Shown: positions 16,588-25,698 of the stretch, piece by piece
How positions within the stretch are numbered: the stretch's first letter is position 1
How the letters are laid out: the number at the start of each line of letters is the position of its first letter
Origin: Bacillus sp. S3
GTDB taxonomy: Bacteria > Bacillota > Bacilli > Bacillales > Cytobacillaceae
Direction of reading: 5' to 3'
Length of the DNA stretch: 64,000 nucleotides
Assembly (NCBI RefSeq): GCF_005154805.1
Contig: NZ_CP039727.1
Span: 5,329,501-5,393,500 of the forward strand
Notes under the pieces: generated by a model
What the model was told of the DNA's origin: nothing
The model's database searches: none
Seen by the model: the letters and a program-made list of their open reading frames with translations, nothing else
Program-made: the position numbers and the translations under genes

Positions 16588-17820
16588 TTGAAAAATGAGC
16601 TCATTGAAAGATTTACTTCCTATGTGAGAGTGGATACGCAGTCGGATGAAAGCAGCGAGACTTGTCCATCGACTGAAGGACAGTGGACGCTGCTGCGCAT
16701 GCTGGAAACAGAATTAAAGCAAATTGGCATGGAGGAAGTCACACTGGATGACAATGGGTATTTGATGGCGACACTGCCGTCCAACACCAACAAATCCGTA
16801 CCCACCATCGGCTTCCTTTCCCACGTTGACACCGCCACCGATTTCACCGGCAAAAACGTCAACCCGCAACTTGTCGAAAACTATGATGGCGGTGAAGTTG
16901 TCCTTAACGAAGCACTGAAGGTTATTCTGTCGCCAAAAGACTTTCCAAGTCTGCCCGACTACAAAGGACATACGCTAATCACAACTGACGGCACGACGCT
17001 GCTTGGCGCCGACAACAAGGCCGGTGTCACTGAAATCATGACCGCGATGGCCTACCTGATCCAACATCCGGAAATTCAGCACGGTAAGGTCCGCGTTGCG
17101 TTCACGCCGGATGAGGAAATTGGCCGCGGGCCACATAAGTTCGACGTTGCGGCCTTCAACGCCAGCTATGCCTACACCGTTGACGGAGGTCCGCTAGGGG
17201 AACTGGAATACGAAAGCTTTAACGCAGCAGGAGCCAAAATTACCATTAAAGGCAACAATATTCACCCAGGCTCTGCAAAAGACAAAATGGTCAATTCTAT
17301 GACGATTGCAATGGGATTACATAGCAAACTGCCAGCACAAGAGGTACCGGAGCACACCGAAGGATATGAAGGCTTCTATCATTTGCTTTCCTTCAATGGT
17401 GATGTCGAACAAACAAATCTAAACTATATCATCAGGGACCATGACAGGGAGAAATTCAATGCCCGCAAGGCCAACCTCGAGGCCATCGTGAACGGCCTCA
17501 AAGAAAAATATGGCGATGACAACATCCTGCTTGATCTAAATGACCAATATTACAACATGAAGGAAAAAATCGAGCCGGTGAAGGAAATTGTTGACATTGC
17601 CCACGAAGCAATGGTAAGCCTGGACATCGAGCCAATTACCAAGCCCATCCGCGGCGGCACCGACGGCTCTCAGCTTTCATACATGGGACTGCCCACACCG
17701 AATATTTTTACCGGCGGCGAGAACTTCCACGGTAAATTTGAATTTATTTCCGTTGATAATATGATTAAAGCAACGAATACAATTATTGAAATTATCAAGT
17801 TAACCGAACAAAAGGCATAA
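16588..17820 (+). CDS. pepT: Peptidase T (tripeptide aminopeptidase)
   Basis: 410-residue M20B metallopeptidase that removes N-terminal residues from tripeptides in the cytosol. Zinc-site motifs are intact: [26 protein letters not shown] (with the catalytic Glu pair), TVDGG, and the C-terminal NFHGKFEF His. The start is TTG 16588 with AAGGGGAG 9 bp ahead. Family length is normal. Monocistronic, with a terminator right after the stop. Confidence 0.96.
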   Translation: MKNELIERFTSYVRVDTQSDESSETCPSTEGQWTLLRMLETELKQIGMEEVTLDDNGYLMATLPSNTNKSVPTIGFLSHVDTATDFTGKNVNPQLVENYDGGEVVLNEALKVILSPKDFPSLPDYKGHTLITTDGTTLLGADNKAGVTEIMTAMAYLIQHPEIQHGKVRVAFTPDEEIGRGPHKFDVAAFNASYAYTVDGGPLGELEYESFNAAGAKITIKGNNIHPGSAKDKMVNSMTIAMGLHSKLPAQEVPEHTEGYEGFYHLLSFNGDVEQTNLNYIIRDHDREKFNARKANLEAIVNGLKEKYGDDNILLDLNDQYYNMKEKIEPVKEIVDIAHEAMVSLDIEPITKPIRGGTDGSQLSYMGLPTPNIFTGGENFHGKFEFISVDNMIKATNTIIEIIKLTEQKA

Positions 17821-17824
17821 AAAA

Positions 17825-17862
17825 TGCTAACCCCAGTTCCAAACGACAGGGGTTAGCTTTTT
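17825..17862. terminator. Bidirectional terminator between pepT and the kinase-like gene
   Basis: GCTAACCCC / GGGGTTAGC arms with T-rich 3' flanks; the minus-strand gene's stop codon lies inside the right arm. Confidence 0.85.
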
Positions 17863-18716
17863 CCAAATAGTGACGCCACACACTGCTTAAGACTCGCGGC
17901 CGTCTCCTCAAACTGTACTCGCAGCTGATCAACAGACCATTTTCCGCCATTTCCCTGTAAATCCTTTTGAATCAGCAGGAGCATCCACATCGAAAACACT
18001 GCTGCGAATAAATAATACTCTTTTACGAACACATCCCTATCAACCTCATATTCTACCTGATCAAGATACACGGACAAAATCCGCTCGCGAAATGGGGCAG
18101 TTATTTTTTTCGGAAAAAGGGGGTGTAACATATCAATCAAATGGTACAAATCCCAGTAGGGTGTATTTAAATGGGCATGCTCCCAGTCCAAAATCATTAG
18201 CTTATCCTTCGCGACTGCAAAATTCCCAGCATGTAAGTCACCGTGAGATAACACCAGCTTCTCCGTCAAAACCGCTTGATCAAGCAGGGCATAGAGCTCA
18301 TCGATCCCATCTTGTTCAAGCCCAAGCATTGGCAATAATTGCAGGATTTCCTTCTTCCTAACACAAATATCGGCCGCAACGTCTGGAAAGGGCGGTTTCA
18401 GGCCAGCGCTCGGAACATTGCCCCATTTTTCAATCGGCAGGGAATGCCACCAGGCCATCCATTTCACCACACCTATTACACTATCCACATGAAAATCATG
18501 CACCAATGGGCCAAGATCCTCAAGAATCATCCAATTAAGTTCAGGAACATCATTTAGCGAATAGGAGATTATTTTTGGAAAAATAGCTGGGAAGGAGGAT
18601 AAGATGTGTTCATGGACCCACACCTCTTTACCTAATTGGCGATTATTTGTTAACGGTTTAAAAATAAAACTTGCAGTGGGGGACAAATAGAATCGTTCAA
18701 TCAGCCTGCCGTTCAT
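17853..18716 (-). CDS. Aminoglycoside phosphotransferase-family kinase
   Basis: Protein-kinase-like fold of the APH/choline kinase family. Catalytic loop SHGDLHAGN and the metal-binding ILDWEHA (DFG equivalent) are at about residues 155-185; DLYHLID follows. It probably phosphorylates a small hydroxylated metabolite or antibiotic; substrate unknown. The boundary given begins at the first standard start, but the reading frame continues upstream to about 18800 with coding-like sequence (LPTNIVLADGILNEACLVKR) and a GGTGGTGAGG site. The true start may therefore be a non-standard codon (ACG or CTG near 18794-18800). Confidence 0.8.
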   Translation of the reverse strand: MNGRLIERFYLSPTASFIFKPLTNNRQLGKEVWVHEHILSSFPAIFPKIISYSLNDVPELNWMILEDLGPLVHDFHVDSVIGVVKWMAWWHSLPIEKWGNVPSAGLKPPFPDVAADICVRKKEILQLLPMLGLEQDGIDELYALLDQAVLTEKLVLSHGDLHAGNFAVAKDKLMILDWEHAHLNTPYWDLYHLIDMLHPLFPKKITAPFRERILSVYLDQVEYEVDRDVFVKEYYLFAAVFSMWMLLLIQKDLQGNGGKWSVDQLRVQFEETAASLKQCVASLFGKS

Positions 18717-18882
18717 CCCCTTATAGAGGATTTCCCTTTTTACAAGACACGCTTCATTTAATATGCCGTCGGCAAGGACAATATTTGTTGGCAGCTTCGT
18801 AAAACCTCACCACCTATTCCTATCTTACTAATTTCATATAGTTTCCCCTATGAATATAATGCTAATTAACCATTCTCGCAAG

Positions 18883-20487
18883 TTAGTCACGCTCTTCCGA
18901 TTTATGCCACTGGGACTCCACGGTCGAATCAGGCTGGGGAAATAGTTCCGAGAGCCTTTTCATCTGGCCATCTGCCGTTTTAAAAACAATATGGTCGCGG
19001 GTAAATTTACGGGGAGAATCCAGCCCGCAAGCAGCCGCCAGAGCAAAAAGCCCTTGCCGGACATTAATGATGTAATTCATAACCCGCCATTTCTTTTCCT
19101 CAGGCACGAGCGCCTCTTGATGTTTTGGATCAGTGGTCGTCACTCCCGCCGGGCATTTGCCTGTATGGCACTGCAATGCCATGATGCAGCCGCCCGCAAT
19201 CATAAAGCCTCGTGCGGAGTTGACCGCATCGGCGCCGAGGGCGAGGGCAATCGCAATTTTATCTGCTGAAATTAATTTCCCCGAGGCAAAGATCCGGATC
19301 TTGCTGCGAACCCCGTACTCATGAGCCTTATCCACAGCGGCAATTAACGCAGGATATAGAGGAAGCCCCATCGTATCTGCCATGGCCTTATAGGTTGCGC
19401 CCGAGCCGCCCTCAGAGCCATCAACCGTAATAAAGTCGGGATAGATTTGGAGCCTTCTGATTGCCGTGAAAAGGTCATCCAATTGGCTTTGACCGCCGAC
19501 AACGATTTTGATGCCAACCGGTTTACCGCCCACATCCTGCAGCCGCTTGATAAACATTAACGTGTCATCGGCATTTCGCAAAAAGGAAAATCGATTAGGC
19601 GAAATAATTGTTTGACCCTCTTTTACCTTGCGAATACTCGCGACCTTTGCCGTGACCTTCGCACCTTCAAGATGTCCGCCTTGAATTTTTGCCCCTTGCC
19701 CGAACTTAAGCTCGAACGCCTTGATGGCAGGCTGCCCCGCTTTTTGCCTAAATTCCTCAAGTGAAAAATTCCCTTCATGGTCACGAAAGCCAAAAAGACC
19801 GGGTCCGATTTGCGCCACTACATCTGCCCCGCTATGTAAATGCTCCGGTGCAATGCCGCCTTCTCCTGTATTTAGCCAGGAGCCGCCAGCCATTTGACAG
19901 CCACTTCCGGTGGCGAGAATAAAGTTTTCACCTACCGAGCCATAGGAGGTGGCCGATGCCCCAAAAGGTCCCTTGAGCCTCCACGGTTCCTTTCTTTCCG
20001 GCCCGACGACAATGCTGTCTTCCTCGGGAAATAACCACCGGGAAATCTGGTCCTCTACAAGCTGTTCCCTTCGGGTAAACAGGCCTTCGTGGTCAATTTT
20101 ATACTTTGCTGCATGGACCTTCTCTTGATTTTCGACCTTCAATTCCTCTGCCAAAAGAGGAAACAAGCTATTTGCAATATAATAGCCCGGCTGCTCAAAG
20201 TCCCGCTTAGAACCAAAGCTAATCAAATCAGTGCGGTATTTTGCTGAAAAAACAATCCCTAAATAATCGGAACGTGAAAATGGCCTTGCCCCATTATCAT
20301 CGTCAAACCAGTATTGTCTGAGTTTTGGACCCATCATTTCTAGAACATAGCGAATCCAGCCAAAATAGGGATAGGCTCGAATAATGGAATGCTGCGGCTT
20401 TTTGGCTAAATTCCGCAGCCAGAGAAAAAAGCAAAGCGGGCCACCAATAAAGACAATCAATAGAATGATCAGAATCGTCGATAACAT
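18883..20487 (-). CDS. FMN-binding glutamate synthase-family protein (YerD-like)
   Basis: 534 residues. An N-terminal membrane helix (residues 1-25) precedes a soluble domain homologous to the FMN-binding central region of glutamate synthase: VDGSEGGSGATYKA, SGKLISADKIAIALALGADAVNSARGFM, and Cys-rich CHTGKCPAGVTT. It lacks the glutaminase and GltD parts, so it is not a complete GOGAT. B. subtilis YerD has the same size. It may use ferredoxin-type electrons, but activity is unproven in the family. It lies near a GltC-like regulator and glutamate dehydrogenase, hinting at glutamate metabolism. Confidence 0.88.
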   Translation of the reverse strand: MLSTILIILLIVFIGGPLCFFLWLRNLAKKPQHSIIRAYPYFGWIRYVLEMMGPKLRQYWFDDDNGARPFSRSDYLGIVFSAKYRTDLISFGSKRDFEQPGYYIANSLFPLLAEELKVENQEKVHAAKYKIDHEGLFTRREQLVEDQISRWLFPEEDSIVVGPERKEPWRLKGPFGASATSYGSVGENFILATGSGCQMAGGSWLNTGEGGIAPEHLHSGADVVAQIGPGLFGFRDHEGNFSLEEFRQKAGQPAIKAFELKFGQGAKIQGGHLEGAKVTAKVASIRKVKEGQTIISPNRFSFLRNADDTLMFIKRLQDVGGKPVGIKIVVGGQSQLDDLFTAIRRLQIYPDFITVDGSEGGSGATYKAMADTMGLPLYPALIAAVDKAHEYGVRSKIRIFASGKLISADKIAIALALGADAVNSARGFMIAGGCIMALQCHTGKCPAGVTTTDPKHQEALVPEEKKWRVMNYIINVRQGLFALAAACGLDSPRKFTRDHIVFKTADGQMKRLSELFPQPDSTVESQWHKSEERD

Positions 20488-20681
20488 CGCGAATCCTCCC
20501 TATTACGAGGGCAGGCCCCCATCATTTGACCAAACAGGTGTGCAATCAATTGGTTCGCCCTGATTGCATCCTCTTCATTAATACTTATGTATGATGGGGA
20601 TGTTTATATCCTATTAATTTACACTCTCGTCATCTTGTTTTCCTACAGCTGGTCCTACCGTCAAACGAAAGGAACCAGCCC

Positions 20682-21599
20682 TCACCAGCTTTCTTCAAAC
20701 TGATAACGGTCGAGAATACTGAAAAATTCCCCGAGGAACTCGAAAAACAGCTTCTCCGTCGGCAGCAGCTCGCGCTCATTTGGGATGATCACACCGACTG
20801 TCCTCGTTACTTCCGGTTCTGTAATCGGAATTTTTACCGTCGACCGCGGCAGGCTGTCTATTAAGGTAATTTCCGGAATAAGCGTCACGCCAAGACCTGC
20901 AGACACCAAGCCTTTAATGGCATCAATGTCCTCCCCCTCAAACGACACCTGCGGTTCAAAGCCAAGCTGGCTGCAGGCATCGACAATAATTTCCCTTAAG
21001 ATGAAGCCTTTTGGAAAAAGAACAAAGGAATCTTCCCGTAATTCAGCTAATGTTATTACCCGCTTTTTAGCAAGGGGATGGGTGGCAGGCAATAAGGCAA
21101 CGATTTTTTCAGTAAATAATGTTCTTCCACGGATTTTCTTCTCCTTTTTCGGCACCGGACCAAGGAGGGCAAGGTTAAATTCTCCCTTTATCACACCATC
21201 AATTAAGGATTGGTAGGAACCTTGATTGAGCTGAAATTTCACATGAGGATAGCGCTCACGGAAGGCTGAAACGGCCGTCGGCAAGGTGTATGCCGCCAGG
21301 CTGCTGGGGAAGCCAATCCGAATCGTTCCCTTCTCAGGATCTAAAAATTCCTCCACCTCCCGTTTCGCATTATCAATCAGCTTCATCGCCTGCTGCATCT
21401 GTTCTAAAAACAAACTGCCGATTGGTGTCAATTTGACATTCCGGCCTTCGCGGATAAACAAATCAACCCCTAATTCCGCCTCCAAATTAACAATCTGCCT
21501 GCTCACTGCCGATTGGGCCACATGCAGGGCATGGGCAGCCTCCGTTACATGCTCCCTTTTTGCAACCTCAATAAAATAATGAATCTGTCTTAACTCCAC
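20682..21599 (-). CDS. gltC: GltC-like LysR-type regulator
   Basis: 305-residue LysR regulator strongly resembling B. subtilis GltC: MELRQIHYFIEVAKREHV start, HVAQSAVSRQI recognition helix, and EGEDIDAIKGLVSAGLGVTL in the effector domain. In B. subtilis GltC activates gltAB; here it is divergently transcribed from NADP-glutamate dehydrogenase instead. The start is GTG 21599 preceded by GAGGTGG. The 167-bp divergent interval is the expected place for shared operators, though I could not place a clean T-N11-A palindrome. Confidence 0.88.
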   Translation of the reverse strand: MELRQIHYFIEVAKREHVTEAAHALHVAQSAVSRQIVNLEAELGVDLFIREGRNVKLTPIGSLFLEQMQQAMKLIDNAKREVEEFLDPEKGTIRIGFPSSLAAYTLPTAVSAFRERYPHVKFQLNQGSYQSLIDGVIKGEFNLALLGPVPKKEKKIRGRTLFTEKIVALLPATHPLAKKRVITLAELREDSFVLFPKGFILREIIVDACSQLGFEPQVSFEGEDIDAIKGLVSAGLGVTLIPEITLIDSLPRSTVKIPITEPEVTRTVGVIIPNERELLPTEKLFFEFLGEFFSILDRYQFEESW

Positions 21600-21706
21600 C
21601 CATTTCCACCTCGTTTTTTATTCATCTATTTCCGGCATCAATCTTATCTATTTTTCGTATTGCTTAGATTATTTATCAATTATAAAATAAAACAATACTA
21701 AGGTGA

Positions 21707-23149
<1,443 letters not shown>

Positions 23150-23153
23150 ATTT

Positions 23154-23197
23154 GAAAAGCGCTAGGGCGCTAGAGCTGGACAATTCTTAAAGTTGAA
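23154..23197. repeat. Fragment of dispersed repeat (same family as 48699-48863)
   Basis: The block GCTAGGGCGCTAGAGCTGGA and the following CA[A/T]TTCT[T/C]AAAGTTGAA are shared almost base for base with 48827-48863. Only the terminal part of the element is present here. Confidence 0.75.
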
Positions 23198-23204
23198 TTT
23201 ATTA

Positions 23205-23233
23205 AAAAATCTCCTTCTATGGAGATTTTTTTA
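23205..23233 (+). terminator. Rho-independent terminator after gdhA
   Basis: AAAATCTCC / GGAGATTTT arms followed by T run. Confidence 0.8.
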
Positions 23234-23302
23234 TTTCTGCATGTTTTCTAAACCCACAGGTTACATTAACATTGGTTTCACTTATCAAGGAGGTTTTGCG
23301 AA

Positions 23303-23428
23303 ATGGACAACAAAAGCACCCACGAATATGTAGAAAAACTGAAGGAAAACCAAGAAAAGGACAGGAAAAATCGGGAACATCAGGGAGACAATCACCCTGG
23401 CAAAAAATTGCCGAATCATAAGCATTAA
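23303..23428 (+). CDS. Small DUF4023-family protein
   Basis: 41-residue, very hydrophilic protein reading MDNKSTHEYVEKLKENQEKD and then a His/Lys-rich end (HPGKKLPNHKH). An AAGGAGG ribosome binding site is 8 bp before the ATG. The composition and the HEYV.KL.E.QEKDRKN.EHQG pattern match DUF4023, a short protein family of Bacilli of unknown function. It is a stand-alone gene between two terminators. Confidence 0.8.
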   Translation: MDNKSTHEYVEKLKENQEKDRKNREHQGDNHPGKKLPNHKH

Positions 23429-23475
23429 ACTCGATAAGGAAAAAACAAAATTTCTCCATTAGAAAGTAATCGCAA

Positions 23476-23511
23476 CGAACCCCGTCTTTTATCAGACGGG
23501 GTTCGTTTTTT
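23476..23511. terminator. Bidirectional terminator
   Basis: 12-bp arms CGAACCCCGTCT / AGACGGGGTTCG with T run; serves DUF4023 on the plus strand and the ParR-like gene on the minus strand. Confidence 0.9.
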
Positions 23512-24112
23512 ATTTATTCATCTTCGCCAAAAATCCGCCCAGCAGGTCGTCGATATCCAGTTCTTCTTCCTGATTTTCTTCCACTGCGGGCTCATCTTTC
23601 TGCCTCACGCTTTCCCAATCAAACCCGTCGAGATCGTCTTCGCCATCCACATCGATTTTAAGCGTCTCAGCTGGCTCCTGCCGGCTGCCTATTTCCTCAT
23701 CGAGGGATACAGCCAGTTCCGCGGGAAATACTTCCTCCTGGAGATATAACGCCTCATCGATATCGACCGAGTTGCTGTTCATTGCTGCCAGTAATGCGGT
23801 GGAACGGACAGGGTCGGAAATCAGTTGATAGACAATACTTCCTAACAATGCCTCTGAGTGTTCATGCTTGAGCCAGTCCCGCTGGGCTTTTGTTAAATTT
23901 TGAGGAAGCGGAATGGTGATCGATTCTTTCTCCCTGGAAAAAGAATGGTTCACCCCCTGCAGCACAAACTCGGCAATTTTACTGGAGAAATTTCGCCGTT
24001 CTGTTTCTTTTAATTTTTGCAGCTGTTTTATAATATGGTCCGGAGTATCTGATGGGACACGAAAGGATAGGGCTTGGCCTCTTTTAATTTCATTTGCTGC
24101 AGGCTTCATCAT
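23510..24112 (-). CDS. ParR-like adaptor candidate (ribbon-helix-helix type) downstream of ParM-type actin
   Basis: About 200 residues, not assigned by sequence identity. Near the N-terminus a strand (ALSFRVP) and two helices (DHIIKQLQKLKE, FSSKIAEFVLQGV) suggest a ribbon-helix-helix DNA-binding fold. A second structured segment spans about residues 65-115. The C-terminal half is strongly acidic and ends in a short amphipathic peptide (DIDDLLGGFLAKMNK), the place where plasmid ParR proteins contact ParM. The gene begins 16 bp after the ParM-type gene, behind AAGGTG. Position and architecture, not homology, support the call. Confidence 0.6.
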   Translation of the reverse strand: MMKPAANEIKRGQALSFRVPSDTPDHIIKQLQKLKETERRNFSSKIAEFVLQGVNHSFSREKESITIPLPQNLTKAQRDWLKHEHSEALLGSIVYQLISDPVRSTALLAAMNSNSVDIDEALYLQEEVFPAELAVSLDEEIGSRQEPAETLKIDVDGEDDLDGFDWESVRQKDEPAVEENQEEELDIDDLLGGFLAKMNK

Positions 24113-24128
24113 CACACATCACCTTAAT

Positions 24129-25289
24129 TTAACTTTTAACCGGTGCAGTCGCTTTTGGTTTCTCCGTTCGTCTGACAAAATCTGTGACGAGTTTATAATA
24201 AGCATTAGCCATCATCCAAATACTTTCCTTATCATCCTCAAAGAATTCGATATTATAGCCATCCAAATTGTTATTGATTGTTTTAAGATAATCCTTTAGG
24301 ACATGGGCACCGCCGCCAACAAAATAACAAATTTCCGTTTGCGAGTTCCTCTGCCATACATTGCGTAGTAATCGATATTGTTTTTTCGCTAAATCTAAGA
24401 GAATGCGGTCGGTAATATCGTGAACGCTTGTCCTGCTTCCTTTTACCATGATGTGGTTGCGATCATTTTTTCTGGTAATAATTTCGACTACATCGCGGCG
24501 GCTGTCCAGTTCCACGCCGTGCTTCGTTCTAATTTCTTCGCGAATGGCCTCTAACGATTCCGAGACACCAAGGTTAAATCCTTGGGCCTTATCATCATCG
24601 ACATTGCGATTTTTAATAACCGCAATATCAGTTGATAAACCGCCGATATCTTGAATTAAGATACGCTTATCAATTAAATCCTTATTGATGATTTTTAGAT
24701 TATTGTCCATCACCAAATTTATGTAAGCGGCGAAACCTTCAGGATACACCTTTACTTCATTAAATTTAATATTTACTTTCAAGCCCTGGTATTTTGGCGT
24801 CACCAAAAATTCAACTTGATGGACAGATCCGACTAATTTCGAGCGATATCCCGCATCCTTGCCTTCCTTTACCTCACGAAGGGGGAGGCCAGTTCCAAGT
24901 GTGTAGCTGGCATCAATGACATTTTTGGCGCGCGGGAAACTTTTTTGTTTAACCGCATCCAATGCCAGTGTTGTAAAAAGCATAATGAGTGTTTGGTCTT
25001 CCTCAGATTTGCTGCTGCCAGGGTCTAATTCAGTGGCATTATTGCTTTTGGTGGCTAAGTTGCCGACACGGTAAATCACATTATTTTCTTTCAAGGCAGG
25101 GGAGTGTACCTTAACATGGATGCCGTCCAATGGATTCTTATCATCGAGCTCTTCAATCCCGATTACCGGTCGGTCCTCGGTGTCTCTTGCGATAATGTTA
25201 GGAATATTCAATTCATACTCTAATTCTCCGAAAATGGCCTTAATAGAGTCATTCCCTACATCAATTGCGGCAACTCTGGATTTAGTCAT
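24129..25289 (-). CDS. ParM/StbA-family actin-like ATPase
   Basis: About 386 residues with the actin-fold motifs: phosphate-1 AAIDVGNDSIK at the N-terminus, phosphate-2 LIQDIGGLSTDIAV near residue 215, and the adenosine motif CYFVGGGAHVL near residue 335. Members of this family polymerise to segregate plasmid DNA; chromosomal homologues in Bacilli are mostly uncharacterised as far as I know. ATG 25289 is 9 bp after AAAAGGA; ATGs at 25298 and 25295 are too close to it. A phased TGTAAACA array lies upstream and a ParR-like gene downstream, the parC-parM-parR order. Confidence 0.85.
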   Translation of the reverse strand: MTKSRVAAIDVGNDSIKAIFGELEYELNIPNIIARDTEDRPVIGIEELDDKNPLDGIHVKVHSPALKENNVIYRVGNLATKSNNATELDPGSSKSEEDQTLIMLFTTLALDAVKQKSFPRAKNVIDASYTLGTGLPLREVKEGKDAGYRSKLVGSVHQVEFLVTPKYQGLKVNIKFNEVKVYPEGFAAYINLVMDNNLKIINKDLIDKRILIQDIGGLSTDIAVIKNRNVDDDKAQGFNLGVSESLEAIREEIRTKHGVELDSRRDVVEIITRKNDRNHIMVKGSRTSVHDITDRILLDLAKKQYRLLRNVWQRNSQTEICYFVGGGAHVLKDYLKTINNNLDGYNIEFFEDDKESIWMMANAYYKLVTDFVRRTEKPKATAPVKS

Positions 25290-25417
25290 AAACATCATTC
25301 CTTTTCATTTAATAGATTTATTTTTAAAGTAGATTATTAAGTCCCTTTATTAAAGGCTATAGGAGATTAGTAGATTGTTCAATGAGGCAAATAGAAAAGA
25401 TATGAAAGTGTAAAACA

Positions 25418-25585
25418 GTAAACATTTTGTAAACTTCGACCATAATGTTTACATTTATGTATACATCGATGACAAGCTCGTAAACATGCTGTTGTGACGG
25501 GATGTACACATTTTTGTAAACATGTAAACGCATTTGTAGACAAGAAGTATACGAAATGTAAACAAGTGTACAATAATGTTTACAT
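25418..25585. repeat. Centromere-like (parC-type) array of TGTAAACA-related sites
   Basis: At least 12 copies of the near-palindrome ATGTWWACAT lie in about 170 bp. They include ATGTTTACAT (25445, 25576), ATGTATACAT (25457), ATGTACACAT (25502), and GTAAAC copies at 25418, 25429, 25480, 25516, 25524 and 25558. Neighbouring centres are mostly 10-13 bp apart, placing them on one DNA face. It sits directly upstream of the ParM-type gene, where plasmid ParR-binding sites lie. The same sites could also repress the operon. Confidence 0.75.
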
Positions 25586-25634
25586 CTCTGATATATTACA
25601 AATGTTTCATAAATATTCGCTTCAATCAGCACTG

Positions 25635-25671
25635 CAAAAAAAGAGAGACACCCTTTTTTAGATGTCTCTAT
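25635..25671 (-). terminator. Rho-independent terminator after the L,D-transpeptidase fusion gene
   Basis: AGAGACA / TGTCTCT arms with seven T after the hairpin on the minus strand; it separates that gene from the array region. Confidence 0.82.
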
Positions 25672-25698
25672 TTACTATGTTACTAGTTATTTATTCAC

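Noticed and set aside
25418..25585. Replication origin with DnaA boxes
   Set aside because: Sites are TGTAAACA-type, not TTATNCACA, and no AT-rich unwinding element or replication gene accompanies them.
25357..25632. Minus-strand frame of about 91 residues across the TGTAAACA array
   Set aside because: Composition (many Tyr, Cys, Val, His from TGTAAACAT-type repeats) is dictated by the repeats, there is no ribosome binding site, and the DNA-level phasing explains the sequence better.
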